From: Alligator mississippiensis
Lineage: Eukaryota > Chordata > Crocodylia > Alligatoridae
DNA length: 64,000 bases
Assembly: GCF_030867095.1 (NCBI RefSeq)
Contig: NC_081833.1
Coordinates: forward strand, 74,219,395 to 74,283,394
Direction: 5' to 3'
The notes beneath the pieces are model-generated. The model was not told where the DNA came from. It saw nothing but the letters and a program-made list of their open reading frames with translations, and searched no databases. The position numbers were made by a program, and so were the translations under genes. Of the stretch, positions 14,384-26,385 are shown one piece after another (position 1 is the first letter of the stretch; every line of letters begins with the position of its first letter).

Positions 14384-15572
14384 AGGGAAAGGGCTTGGTT
14401 TTTTTTAAAGGCTCTGTTTGAATCGGAAATAAATCTCTGCTGTAGAAATCCTATAAAAGCAAAACACCGCCTCAAGATAAAAGCTGTGTGGTGCGAAGCA
14501 GATTTGTTTCTCGTTGCTGAAACAATGGTTACTAAGGTGAAGAGAGGGGGGACTGGAGGCGCTAAAGCAAGCATCACATCCATTGTTGCCAGTCTTGGTC
14601 CTAAAAATTGCTACTGACAAAAAATAGCCTGAAAGCTATTTTTTTCCCCCCTTATCTGTCTCTGTTCTAGCTGATTTATATTTGGAAATTGAGACGGGGT
14701 TTGGTGAAGAATAGCAAGCAGCAGCATCCTCTGGAAATAGCTGAGTGATACAGGAGTGACTACACCTGGCTGACATGAATAGTTCAATGAAGCTGGGCAA
14801 ACCTCAGGAATACAACCGCCCACAGCTCCGTCAGGGCAGGTGCTGAAGATTTGCCGGCTTAAGTCTTCAGGACCATGGAGAGAAACTAGCATCGCATGGA
14901 GCCAGCACACAGCTCCTCGTGCCCGATGGGACCGTCTGCTCCCCGCCGGAGCATGACACATGCCAAAGGGCCGGTGTCACTCAGTCAGGTGTCTCCTAAA
15001 AACAAGAAACCCAAGCACCCTGATACATCTGGGTGAATAGTCTTCCTACACTGAGTCAGTGTGCTTTTAAACCCAGGCCGTGTGCTCTATCGCAAGCTCG
15101 CTGTAGGATGTTTTATGCAACGAGAAATGGTTTTTTCTGTGCGTTCGCCTTCCATCTCTTCCACCATCACACCAGGAATGACTAGGGTGGGATAAATAAC
15201 CAGGGGGAGACAAAAGGCTAAATGCAGGCATGCTCCTGTGCCAAATGTGGGTGAGTCGATCAGGATTTATATGGGCTTGTGCAGTTTGAAGTGTCTGAGG
15301 AAACGCCTGGCCATGACTTGGGCCCAATATTTTGCATGTGATACAAGCCACATATATCCATTCAGCTGTCCCAAATACCAGGATTATTGTCACCTACATT
15401 AGTCTGGCAAAATTCTCTCTATCCATTCAGTTGGGAGGAGTGGGGGTAAGTCAAATAGAGGTATTTTCATTGCCATAAGGATGGGCAAGTAGATTTTGTG
15501 CCTGGACCAGCAACTTTTCATGACAGTTTTGGAAAGCTGCCAAGTGCTTTACAGCCAGTAAGAGAGAAAGAG

Positions 15573-15790
15573 AGCTTGATTCAGTGGATAGGACAAAGTG
15601 TTGGGAAGCCTGGATTTTATCCTAGACTCTGCTAGGATAGTGTTAGGATCCACGGTAGTGTTAGGACCCATCCTGGTAGTGTTAGGATCCATGACTTCTC
15701 CCATACCTCAGTTTTATCACCTATAAAATGGACATAAGGATACTTCCATTCCCCCTTTGATCAAGTGATCTGAGTTCTTTAGGTAGAAAA
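15573..15790 (+). mobile_element. MIR-like SINE with internal tandem expansion
   Basis: The copy starts GATTCAGTGGATAGGAC, passes through GGAAGCCTGGATTTTATCC and ends with CCTCAGTTTTATCACC followed by TATAAAATGGACATAA. This is the order of a MIR/CORE-type SINE. Between the two halves, about three copies of a 21-base unit (GTAGTGTTAGGATCCAT-like, 15639-15702) have been inserted or amplified. Confidence 0.65.
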
Positions 15791-17204
15791 TGTTGCTCTA
15801 AGAAAAACACAAGCCATCCCAAAAAGTCAGAGAAGGAAAATCAAGTTCTTGGCTTGTTAATCCTACAAAGAAAAGCTATCCAGAGGAAGAGCTGAGCTGC
15901 TGGACTGGAGTAGTGTGTGGCTGGTCCTATCACTGATATATCTAGAAGATATTCACCAATGAAAACCCTAGTAAAGTCAGTATATAAGTAAAAAGAGGAT
16001 TTGTCCCATTTTCCTTGCTGTAGACATTGTCTATTATAAACAACCTTGGTAGACTGCCAGTAAGGGAACATTAGACATAATATAGTCGGCTTTTTACATA
16101 TGTGATTTCTACAGATCTATTCCATGCTGTAGGGAGCTCACCACAGAAAGAGGGAAATTTCCATGAGATCTATTCATAGCCCGGGGAGGCCAAAGTATCA
16201 TGCAAGTATCAGATCCTGTGTTATTCTGTTCCTGGAAATGGCTTGTTGAGACATTAAAAAAAAGTCAGTGGGAAACAAACACAAATACGTACTGTTCCCT
16301 AAAATATCCAGGTTCCTGCCGAATCCAACGGCACAGTCCTAATTGATGCAAATAAGCTGATTTTTCAAAACCTGTTAGTTTCATTATAATAATAACTTTC
16401 TTTGTAAAGGCTCCTGCTGCTGAGTAGCTGGGGTGCATCGCACACCTTAAAATACAACAAAGATAAAAAGTAAATGGTAATTAAAACAACTTAACACGCT
16501 AAACACAGAAACACAAGCCAAATGCTGCATCAAGCAATGCCATTAAAAAGAAATGATATGGTCTCTTTGTGATACTTACCTCACTGGAATGTGATAGGCA
16601 GTTTCAGGTACAAATTGGTACTTGGGGGGGAAAAGCAATTTGATCCATGTAATAATACATAACGCAGGAAGATAAGACCTGCCTGGGCTGGGGCTATGGT
16701 CTGTCTAGGCCAGTCTCTGACAACGGCAAGCAGTGGATGCTGCAGGGAAGAGGGCTAAACACACATGGTATGTGAACTTAGACTAGTCTGTCCCCTAGAT
16801 AAGTCTCCACCTGATCTGTAGCAGAGACTGGTATCAGCCCTGAGACGCAAGGTCTAATATATCTGCAAAATACGTGGTCTTTAATTGCAATACCTTGTGC
16901 AGGAACACAGAGGTGCTTTTCATTGGAAGCTCTCAATGCTCCTCCCCAAGCATGGAAGATACTACCACCTGTTTTACTAGGGCCATGTCCACCCTGTCTC
17001 CATGCCGTGCCTAGGACCACTGTTGGGAAGCATGCCTCGTCTGCTCGCTCCCACTCCACGTGCACCAAACCCTAGGAAGGAGGCACTCAGGCGTGCTCTG
17101 TCATGGCCACATTGCCCCCGTCTTGGGATGTGGCCCATGCAGCGTGGGAGTGAGTGTGCAGGGCCCGTTTCATGGCAGTGCTCCTGGTTGCAGCACGGAG
17201 GCAC

Positions 17205-17275
17205 TGTCGAATGGGATTACTCACAGGCTCCAAATGAAGCCCATGCTTAAGTGTTTTGCTGGATCTGGACCATAA
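17205..17275 (+). repeat. Short interspersed repeat (CTTAAGTG family)
   Basis: GATTACTCACAGGCTCC leads to CCCATGCTTAAGTGTTTTGC and then TGGATCTGGACC. It shares order and wording with the copies near 7.1 kb and 24.5 kb. Confidence 0.45.
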
Positions 17276-17695
17276 AGGAGCCAATATCAGAGCACAGCAT
17301 AAAACTAAAAGGAAGTCTCTTCTGCTATAAGCACTAGGCCACATCACCTTCCTTACTGCTGCATCCCAGTTGAGGAGTCCCGCTATTTCATGCAGGGCAT
17401 AGGCATTAGAGATGGAGCAAGGCCAATTAGATCAGTCGATCCATCTTCTTGCAAAGGCAGGATACAGTGCCCTGACACAGAATGGATCTGATGTTCAAGT
17501 GATGCTGCCCTCGATCTGAGCCAAAATTTGGGGAAGTCAAGAGGAGGTTTCAGGCATCCGAGAGAAGCAGACACTTTCCTTTCTTAGGAGTATTTTTCAT
17601 GAGTATTTCAATGCCGTTCCTATTTTCACATTAAAGTCCTAGCATCTCCGATCAGTGTCGTCACAAAGGCCCAAGCAGGCTCATTTGGGGGCAAA

Positions 17696-17775
17696 ACTTG
17701 GAGCCTGATCCTGCCCCACTGAAGTCAGTGGTACTTTTGCCATTGACTTCCAGGGGTCGGGATGGGGCTTTGCAA
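17696..17775 (+). repeat. Short palindromic repeat (GATCCTGC / CAGTGG family)
   Basis: AGCCTGATCCTGCCCC is followed by ACTGAAGTCAGTGG and then CCATTGACTTCCAGGGG. The two halves are partly inverted copies. The pattern resembles a common small sauropsid repeat also seen near 29.3 kb. Confidence 0.45.
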
Positions 17776-18420
17776 TTCTTGTTTTACACGAGTCCTGGGA
17801 ATACCCAGCAGCTGAACTCCCTTCTCGCTGCTAGACTTTGTCCTTTCAAGTCAGGGCAGAGGCACCCAAGCAAGGGTGCCCTGGAGGTCCATGTGGAGAA
17901 GCTTCGAGCTGCTGCTCCCTATGCTATATGCCCTTTGGTATTAAAACAGAGCCCTGAGATGTCATTCTGGCCATCCCCCTCGCTCCTGAAAATCATGTAA
18001 AACAGCCTACATCCCCACTGGAGGGGACTGGTAACCTTCCCCGCCCCCAACTTTTTATTGCAAGTAATAGCAGGGGACTGGATTCAATTGCTCAGGATTC
18101 GGTGCACCCTGATCTTGCCGTAGGAGCGTTCTCGAAGCCCCAGCTCCTGGAATCACATGTTGACATTCATTTTTCAGCTTTAATTAAGCAAGTATTTGGC
18201 TTTCCTCATTGCAGAGAAATGCTTGAAAAGGTGGGCTCAGAGACCAGAAGGCTAACAAAGAAGAATTTTTAAAATATTGTTTCTTAAAATCCATAGCTTT
18301 TTATAACCCCGTCTCCTGCTCTTTTCTTTTTGGAAAGGGGTGCTCTCAGGCTTTTTGAGCAGCTGTGGCTGGCTGATACGGTCAGGCTCTGTGTTATTCT
18401 TTACGTTGCTGATTGACGTT

Positions 18421-18516
18421 TCATTATGGTGTAAGTGCCATTGAGGTATCATTGTGGTGTAAGTGCCATTGTGGTGTAAGCGCCATTGAGGTATCATTGT
18501 GGTGTAAGCGCCAAGC
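18421..18516 (+). repeat. Minisatellite with GTGGTGTAAG(T/C)GCCATT units
   Basis: Four copies of a TGGTGTAAGYGCCA core occur. Two of the intervals carry an extra GAGGTATCATT, giving alternating short (about 18) and long (about 29) spacings. Confidence 0.85.
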
Positions 18517-21500
18517 AGGGGAGAGGACTTGTTCAGGGTAATAGGATGAAACAAAGAAAAAGGACGCGGCAACTGAGCAGTCGGAGGGAGGAAACTTGGA
18601 GGATGAGATCTGGTCCTGTGTGTGTTATGATGTGCAATACTGTGCTTGGAGCTGAAATAAAGAGATGAGGCCTGAATCCTAACTGATTTTCACAGCGCCG
18701 GACCCGGCTGGGGATCCAGACTTGTAGCTACAGTGGGGCTGCAACCTATTTACCCCAGCTGCTGTGGTGACTTACAGCGGTGATGGATGTGGCCCATGGA
18801 GTCCAGTGCAGCGAGTAGGCAAGGCATCCTTCAGAGGAGGGCTCCTGGTCTGATTGGAGGACTGGCACCAGCACAAACCAGTATCACCACTAATGATTAA
18901 CTGAAAGCACTGGTCACATTGTTTGCAGGACCAGGGCTTCCAACTGCTTGAGATTTAGCCTGGGGGCTTCCCTTGCTATGCCGTGTAACATGACCAAATG
19001 GGGCTCCGACCTCAGCCCAAGCCTTGATACTCCTCTGTAATATAAATAGATACGTTGCTTAATGTCCCACTAAGTTTGATCCTTAGCAATGTGACCAGGT
19101 AGCTTGGAGGAAAACACGTCTATGGCAAAGAGGTGTACTGCTGCGTGTGCTACTTGGTTTTCCCCCCCGATATGGCATTGATGGACAGGCTCAAAAGATT
19201 GAAACCGAGATGGTCCCATGTAACTAAGAGCTGGCCCTGCTGCCAAATGGGAGGCTCCCGATATTCAGAAAGTGCAGATCCTCCTTCATTTCTGCTTCCG
19301 AGTAGGAGCGCCAGAGCAAGCTACACCAGTCTGTAAGCAGACCATAGTAATGGTGAGGAGGATTTGATGATGGAAATGCTCACGCCATGCTAGGCTGTTT
19401 GCAGATGTGCACAGGGGGATGGGTCAGCACAACCTGCTGTAAAAAAGGCATCACAGGCTGAGCTTTATTCGTGCATTCAGGCGTTTATCTACTTCTATGG
19501 CCTCCTTGTAGTTTCTGAGGGCCAGTTCACTTTGACTGCTATTTTGTCATCGTTTTTTTTATCAAGTTCCTGAATACACTGCTAAATATAGTGAGGTATG
19601 TTTTGCAGCAGTGACAAGAGTCTTAGGCCTCTTCTACACAGTTTTCGTACTGATATCCTTAGCTTTGTTATGGGAGTGATTTGTCTACCAAAATGGTTAA
19701 TACCAATACGATGCTACATATGGGATGACACACATGGGTATAAAGGTGCCACATACTGGCTTAATTTATCCCTCTTCCCTAGCAGAAACAAGTGTCCTGG
19801 TACAGGAACATGGGGCTGGAAAGGAGCCATTTGGGTCCCCCAACATCAGTACCAATTGCTTTTCTACCGATGTAAGTGCAGCCACGCACTAGGGGGTTGC
19901 ACTGATACAGTTAAAGCAGCACCACTTTTACATGTAGACGAGCCCTCAGGCACATGAGACTTTATTACAGGGATCAGCGAGGAAAGTATTGCCAAGAAGT
20001 GGGGGGTGATCGTGGAGTTTTATATGAGGATTACTGGATTGGAGGATTAGCTGAGTGAGAATTAGCCAGCTTCTACTGTACTTTGTCAGAGGAGCATGTT
20101 AGAAATAATAAAGGCATTGAATGCATTTCAGTGGTTTTAGTATCCTAGATGCTGAAGCCCAATAGAGTTTTTTGGCCCTGATGCTAACCTCGGGTCCGAG
20201 GGGGTTTGCTTGTGCAGCTACAGTTGGAGGATGGTTGCCTTGCTTTGTCAGGAAAGGAGGTCAGAGAGGGCATGGGAGCTCCCCCAGTGCTGCCAGTTCA
20301 CCCCTGGTTATAGCACTGGTTTCTATTTCAGCTGTGCTCCCACCACATCCCCTACCTTGACCTGAAGCCAGCACATCTCAGTGTCCCAATGCAGTGTTCA
20401 GAAATCATTGCTAACCCTAGAAACTGGAAGCTGTTCGAATAATAAATATTGTGGTTCTTTTATGTCCCCATGCCTTGGAGAGGGGAGGGAAGGGCGCAGA
20501 GGTGTCACTCCTTCCAACTTTTCTCTAAGCAGGAAGGCTAGAAATGTGCGATTTTTTAAAACAAAAAATAAAATTGCCATTCTCCTGACTCCAGGAGCTG
20601 GGGCTTTGCAAACACAGCAATGACTCAGAGTGAAAGTCAGCAATGAGGCTGGATGAGAACGGCAGGATTTTGGAATCAGTCGCTAGCGCCTGCAGGAAAA
20701 GGAAATGACTAATGAGTGAAAACCAGCTCTGGATTCAAGGGAGAGCTTGGGATGCAGAAATAATGAGAGAGAAGAGGGGGGAAAGGCTAAAAATGTGCCT
20801 GGATTTTGCAGGACGCAGCGGGGAAGCAATTCTGTTTTCACCCCTTGGAGCATGTTGCCGATGTGCCTTGCAAGCCATTGGCAGGAAGGCTGGGTTGTGC
20901 TCATTAGCAGGCAGCAATCCCTCCATCACAGGCAGGAGACAAATTGAATCTGCATGTATCGTTTTCTGCAGTGACTTCTGGGCTGCTCCACGGGGAATAT
21001 ACCCATCCACGTGGGCAACACCATTCGGCATTACGGGATCTCAGCCCTACCTCTGTTGGCTTGCATCTACTACTGGTGAGGGTCTGGATGGGGCAGGACT
21101 CTTCTGGGAGTCCTCTGAGAGCGTCTGGGAGCCAGCACCAGGCTCAAGTACTTGCTTAGTGATCTTCAAAGGTACTGTGGTCTCTCAGGCCCAGTGAAAT
21201 CACTGGGAGCTTAAATACTGTCGAGCCCATCAGGAAAACAGCATTACAATCCCTGGCATTTCTGCTGGCATCCTTCACTGGGAGGAGATGGATGAGACCC
21301 TTAACCTACCCATTCACATGGCAGGGTGATGCTTAGAGGTCGGCCGAGGGATGTTGCCCTGGCCTGGGCTGTCGGTATTATTTTTACTCCATGCTTGTTC
21401 AGTTCTCACCGTTTGCTGCCTGCGACTCTCTGGGCCCCGTTCCTGTCTCCCTTGCAATGGTGGTGGACTGGGGTCGCTCTTCCACCATCCTGATCTAGGG

Positions 21501-21640
21501 CTGGCTGAGCCAGAGGAGAATCAGGCCTCGGGTTTCTCACCGGTCACAAGCAGATGGGGGTACGAGGGTGCTGAGGATGTTTGAAGTGTCTACTGAAATG
21601 GGGAATGAATATATGTAAAACTCGATGGCCGGCAGCATGG
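18517..21640 (+). other. JPH3 intron 1, no exon recognised
   Basis: Other than the element at 19.6-19.95 kb, nothing is recognised. The 161-codon frame near 20.7-21.2 kb overlaps frames on the other strand and has no domain. Confidence 0.45.
19623..19950. mobile_element. Probable MITE (hAT-like ends)
   Basis: The left end GGCCTCTTCTACACA and the right end TGTAGACGAGCCC are imperfect inverted copies. The interior contains TGCACTGATACAG and other motifs typical of a small, very common sauropsid non-autonomous DNA transposon. A target duplication is not clear, so the exact ends are uncertain. Confidence 0.5.
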
Positions 21641-21647
21641 AGAGGGA

Positions 21648-22195
21648 GGTCCTGCCTTGATTCCCCAGGGCTCAGTCCTCGGGCCCGGGCTGTTCAACAT
21701 CTTCATCGGCGACTTGGACGAGGGGGTGAAAAGCACCTTGTTCAAGTTTGCAGATGACACTAAGATGTGGGAGGAAGTGGGCACGCTAGAAGGGAGGAAT
21801 AGGCTGCAATTGGACCTAGACAGATTACAGGGGTGGGCAGAAGAGAGCAGGATGGGTGGCCACTGACAAACTTGCCAAGGGGGACCTGCAGGCAGCGGGA
21901 GAGTCCCTGTTCCCCTGAGCACTATTGGGAATAACAAGGAATAACAGCCATAAGCTGACAGAGTAGGTTCAGACTAGGTATCAGGAGGCGCTACTTCACA
22001 GTCAGGGCAGCTAGGATCTGGAACCAACTTCCAAGGGAAGTGGTGCTCGCCCCTACCCTGGGGGTCTTCAAAAGGAGGCTAGATAATCACCTAGCCGGGG
22101 TCGTTTGACCCCAGCATTATTTCCTGAAATGGCAGGGGGTCGGACTTGATGACCTGCTCAGCTCCCTACTGAACCTACCAACTATGAAACTGCAT
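21648..22195 (+). mobile_element. CR1 LINE copy with internal deletion
   Basis: Residues read from 21657 as [16 protein letters not shown], then KFADDTK, which are the reverse-transcriptase core motifs of CR1 including the catalytic-type ADD. About 65 codons later the frame is lost and the sequence continues with the CR1 3' untranslated region: GGAACCAACTTCCAAGGG, then GGTCGGACTTGATGACC, ending ACCAACTATGAAACT. The C-terminal coding part that should lie between is missing, so the copy carries an internal deletion. Confidence 0.88.
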
Positions 22196-23137
22196 GGCAT
22201 GAGGACAAACTTGGCCTGTAGCTTGCCTCACTTCTGGCCGAAGGGACTTGCTTTCAGGGGCAAGAGGGCAATCCAGTCTCAGTGACTCATGCACTTGCTC
22301 CATGACCCTCAGTAAAGGACCCATGTCCCGGTGATACATACTGAAGGAAGGGGGAGGTTGTTCTTGTGATGTGACCGACTTGCCAACACACCCTGAACCA
22401 AGACCCCTTATTCATCCCCATGTGCTTTTTTTTTTTTTTTTTAAACAACCCATGTGAATACTGCCAGTGATACCACTCCCTAGGCCCCTCTGATATTGAG
22501 AGGCTGGCAAATGATATCAGTAAAACATACCTTCCTAAAATGAGATGTGGCATAGAAATCTATCTAGCTACTGCCATTAGAATCCTCTAATTAATAAACC
22601 ACAAAATGCAGAGGTAAGAAAGAAGGTGAATGCCCCACAAAAGATGACTAGCATGATAAACTAACAAGCTGCAAGGTATAATTAATCCCATTTGCTGTCC
22701 AAGAGTGCATGGACAATCTGAGCCGAAGCTCAAAGTCCCACTTTGCCGTAGCGAGCAGTACACTGTGGATTCCTGCTTTTGTCAGTCCTAGCCTTGTCAC
22801 ACGCAAATCTGGCTACGCTTCAAAGACAGGACAGGAACAACAAAGCAGCCCACCTTTTTGAAGTCTGCCACTTGCAACCTGTATGAAAGCCACAGGTATA
22901 TGTGACCATCTGGCTGTCTATTTTAGGCAATCTGAAAACTACCAAGCCCTCTGGTATTTTTGGGCTGCTCTTATTAACCAGGCACATGCTAAAGAACAAT
23001 TGGCATCTAATTGGCAAGTTTCATATTTGTAGCCTGATTTTGGTAAATAGGTAAACATTTATTTTCTCCAGAGCAGACCTCTGGGCCTGGCAATGTCATC
23101 ATAATGAACAACGCGACTTCTGTACTAGTCCTTGGCC
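22196..23137 (+). other. JPH3 intron 1, no feature recognised
   Basis: No exon or repeat family is recognised apart from a T18 tract near 22425-22442. Confidence 0.5.
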
Positions 23138-23214
23138 CTCCAGGCACTTTACAAAGATATCATAAGAGATCTCCATTTTACAGATCGAGAAACTGATGTT
23201 TAGTAGGAACAAGC
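23138..23214 (-). mobile_element. MIR-like SINE fragment
   Basis: GGCACTTTACAAAG is followed by CTCCATTTTACAGATCGAG and AAACTGATG, which is the reverse of the conserved MIR 3' half. Confidence 0.55.
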
Positions 23215-23215
23215 C

Positions 23216-23335
23216 ATAGAATCAGAGAAAACAAGGGTTGAAGGGACCTGAAGAGGTCACATCTAGTCCAACCCCCTGCTCCAAGCAGAACCAGCCCCAA
23301 CTACATCACCCCAGCCAGGGCTTAGTCAAGCCAGG
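23216..23335 (-). mobile_element. CR1 3' end, left part, interrupted by LTR
   Basis: On the + strand it begins CATAGAATCAGAG and runs through GGTTGAAGGGACCTG, CTAGTCCAACCCCCTGC and ATCACCCCAGCCAGGGC. The CR1 at 36.5 kb continues after the same words with GGTCTTAAAA. Here that continuation (CCTTAAAAG) is found only on the far side of the inserted LTR, at 24374. Confidence 0.88.
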
Positions 23336-23842
23336 TGTGGTGGAGCACCTTTGGGTGCCTGCCACTTTAAAGGCTGGCGCAGGCTGCAGAGGAGTCTGCA
23401 GGTGAAAGCAGACTCAATCAGGCGGTCACATGAGAGTCAGGAGGCCACCTGATTGGTAGAGGGCTGGGCAGCCTGAGTATAAGAGTAAGCCCAGGGAGCA
23501 GGGCCAGCCAGTAGCTGGTGGTGCATCAGGCAGCCCAGTAGGAGAAGACTGCCTTATAGTGGGGTCTGGGGGGGACCCCAGCTGAGTAGGAAGGTCAGCT
23601 GCTGCCAGACTGATGGTCAGACTCTTGACTGGTCAATGCAAGGGGGCCAGGGCTGAAAGGCCAAAGGGCAAGTAAGCCCACCATGAGGGGCATGCCAGGG
23701 CTGCAGAGAGATGCTCGCACCCCGACCGCTCCAGAGGTGGGTCCAGAGCCTAAAAGAGACCAAAGGTCCCTTGACAGGGGGGGATCCACTGCTGAGAGAG
23801 GATAGGAGGTCAGCCAGCAAGCCGACTGGTATAAAGGAGGCT

Positions 23843-23882
23843 GACGTTCAGCTCCCAGAAGAGACGTTCAGCTCCCAGAAGA
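23843..23882 (+). repeat. 20-bp tandem duplication inside the LTR
   Basis: GACGTTCAGCTCCCAGAAGA occurs twice in a row, without mismatch, so the duplication is recent or the tract is conserved. Confidence 0.95.
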
Positions 23883-24028
23883 GAGGTAGCCTCTAAGGCA
23901 CCTGAGAGGGAGAAGAAGGGGATGGGCCCAGAAGCCCCATGAGGGTGTAGAGTATGAGAGGCAAGGAGCCCAGAGTGCATATGGGAGTAGAGGCCCCAGT
24001 GAGGGGGCATGTGGCCCAGGCACATCTA

Positions 24029-24118
24029 AGGACACCTGAGACCAAGTTTGGCCCAGAGGCTGGGCCAAGGTATGTCCAAGGACACCTGAGGCCAAGCTTG
24101 GGCCAGAGGTTGAATGCG
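24029..24118 (+). repeat. ~49-bp tandem duplication inside the LTR
   Basis: GGACACCTGAGACCAAG and GGACACCTGAGGCCAAG begin two units, each continuing with a GGCCCAGAGG or GGGCCAGAGG block. The second unit is shorter and diverged. Confidence 0.8.
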
Positions 24119-24374
24119 GCTCAGTGATGGAGCTGGAGTAGTTGGAAATAATCTTTTAGATGCCATCTGAGAGGCATGGGACACAGCAAAGGGAAGGTCG
24201 GAGCCATGTATTATGCCCTTCACATCAGGACTTTGAATGGGCAGCCTTCCGCCTGCAAACAACTATTAAAATACAACTAAGGCATGGCAGGAGAGTCAGG
24301 TGGGCGGACTGCCCTAGGCAGGTGGGTGGGCCGACATTGTGACTGGCCCCAGGATGGGTCCCTGTCACACCAGG

Positions 24375-26044
24375 CCTTAAAAGTCCCGTAGTCACAAACC
24401 TCTCAGCTTGTTTTATCCACACATGTGTGAACAGGGCTTCATTCTGCATAGCAGCCTCCATCCAGGAAAACCACCTAAGTGTTTAATTCCAAAATATCAG
24501 CAGTCCCAGGTGCTTAGAGTTAACCATATAATTAAGTGCTTTACTGAATCAGGGCCAGAGAGCTCAGCAACTTGTAAGATTTTTATCCGTTGGAGGAGTT
24601 TGAAAAAAAAGGAAAGGTTTTCACGAGGGTTAAAAGGTTCAACCAGTCAAAAAAACCAAACCAAGGCATCCTTTCTCTCCCACTGTAGAGAAGTGGCATC
24701 AGATGTTATATTCCAATAAGTCACACGGCAAATGAATCCATGAGACTTTTTGTATGTTGAGGGCTGGAAGGCTGGGATGTGAATGCTTGCTTTCCTATAA
24801 GAGATGAGCAACACAAGTGCGTCAACATAATGTGCCATCCATCCCATGCGAGAGCTGGCACTGTGCTCCGATATGCTCCCTGAGGAAATTTCTTGCACTG
24901 TTTATTTATTTGAAATTTGGGCTCCCTGGGACATCCTCCGGAGAGTCACTTCTTGTTTTCCTGAGTTTCCCAGGGGGACGAGATGCTGTTCACACAATCC
25001 GGCTCCCGGAGAAAACAAACAATAGAGCACAAGCCTTTCAGTGTAAAAGAGCAGACAGCAGCACGGTGCAGTCATCGCCGCTTTGCATTTCACATGACTA
25101 TACTACATTCATCTGCTGAGCTCGGTATCATATATCTAAAAAAACCTGACACTTCCCTACAGCGTCAGAGGAGAGAAATGCATTTTTTTTTGAATGGCTA
25201 GATTTTTAACCTCCCAAATATTCTCATTTCCTCTCAGCTGTTTTTTTTTTCCTTTCCTAATTTCTGAAATGGGCCTATTGCACAGCTCTTTACACTCACT
25301 TATAGGAATTATATTAATTGAACAACTCTTCTTTCAAATTGTTGCTCAGATTTTGAGCGCTAAGGATACAGCTGGGTGCCTACTGGAATTTAAATTAATA
25401 GGAATGATATGCCTAGATGCCTTGTAAAGCAGAACCTCTAGATACTCAAATACCATTGAAAACCTAGCCCCTTGTCTTCATAGCTGCCTGGAAAAGACTT
25501 AGCATCCAGCAACCTGGAAAGTGGCCAGGACATCAAGGCAATATTCCTAAATTTACAAAACCATCCTGGGGTCTTTTATACCTACAGCTGGCCAAGGTCT
25601 CGGGTTTAACGCTCCTCTGCAAGACAGCATAGCCCTTTCAAGCACCAAGCTGGGCATTAGTGCAAAACCACCTTTGGGACCAACAAGGTCATTATAACTG
25701 TCTTCAGTCTCCCCATGAGAGTCGGTAGAGGTCTCCTGTCCACAGTGTCACTACACTCAAACCCGTGTAGTGCTCCAGTCTCTCTGGGTGGTAGAGATGC
25801 AAGAGGGACACTGTAGATTACCTCTCCTACCCACCGCCTGCAAAATACTGCTTCAGAAACAGCTAGTGCAAGGGAAGAAGGACAACGTGGCTTGATGGAG
25901 TGGGGCAGACAGGCAGGCCTAGCTTTTGAAATGTAAGCAGGTGCCCTTACCTTCCCAGCTGTCCTGGGATCATCTGGAGAAACGCCTCCGATAAGGAAAA
26001 CAAGACCGAGACAGACGCATCATTTTCTTTCAAGCCTAAAACAA
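24375..26044 (+). other. JPH3 intron 1, no exon recognised
   Basis: The first 30 bases look like the resumed CR1 flank. After that only the short repeat at 24.5 kb is recognised, and the open frames here are small and overlapping. Confidence 0.45.
24505..24560 (+). repeat. Short interspersed repeat (CTTAAGTG / AATCAGGGCC)
   Basis: AATTAAGTGCTTTACTG is followed by AATCAGGGCCAGAG. It is the best preserved of the three related copies in the window. Confidence 0.45.
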
Positions 26045-26165
26045 TTTAGATCTTCTGAGTGCTTTGCAAACTGGAGCTAATTAATCTCCCCAGCACCCTG
26101 GTGAATTACTCAAGTATTGCTGTATTATCCTTGCTTTTCAGCTGGGAAAGCTAGGGCGCGGAGGG
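26045..26165 (-). mobile_element. MIR-like SINE fragment
   Basis: GTGCTTTGCAAAC leads to AATTAATCTCCCCAGCACCC and then TATTATCCTTGCTTTTCAG followed by GGGAAAGCTA. This is a diverged reverse-strand MIR. Confidence 0.5.
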
Positions 26166-26224
26166 AGTGCTCACACATGACTGAGCCACAGTGGCCAAGG
26201 GATTATGAGAACAATATCTAGTGG

Positions 26225-26385
26225 CTGGATAGCACTTTGCATCAGTGAATCCCACAACTCTTTCCAGAGGGGTCAACATCATTCTTCCTATTTTTGGGAC
26301 AAGGAAATTGAGACCAGGGCAGGAAGTGATTTGTTGCTGGCAGAGCCAGGAACAAGACCCGAATCTCCAGCGTGCTAGCCACCAG
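26225..26385 (-). mobile_element. MIR-like SINE fragment
   Basis: GGGTCAACATCATTCTTCC is followed by ACAAGGAAATTGAGACCAGG, GGAAGTGATTTG, then GAACAAGACCCGAATCTCC. This order is the reverse of the MIR core and its tRNA-like box B end. Confidence 0.6.

Larger units (their letters stand above)
13881..17600 (+). other. JPH3 intron 1, no exon recognised
   Basis: Apart from the separately listed repeats, this stretch shows no coding region, RNA gene or recognised element. Open frames up to 116 codons on both strands have no domain content. Confidence 0.5.
23336..24369 (+). mobile_element. Solo LTR, 1034 bp, with 5-bp target duplication
   Basis: The element starts TGTGGTG and ends GTCACA, so it has the TG...CA ends of an LTR within short inverted ends. 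It is flanked by CCAGG on both sides (23331-23335 and 24370-24374). TATA-like boxes lie at 23478 (TATAAG) and 23830 (TATAAAG), and ATTAAA at 24265 could serve as a polyadenylation signal. No internal gag, pol or env region follows, so it is a solitary LTR left by recombination. A 5-bp duplication fits Gypsy-type elements and several endogenous retrovirus classes, and the family is not identified. The strand is taken from the TATA and ATTAAA order. Confidence 0.72.
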
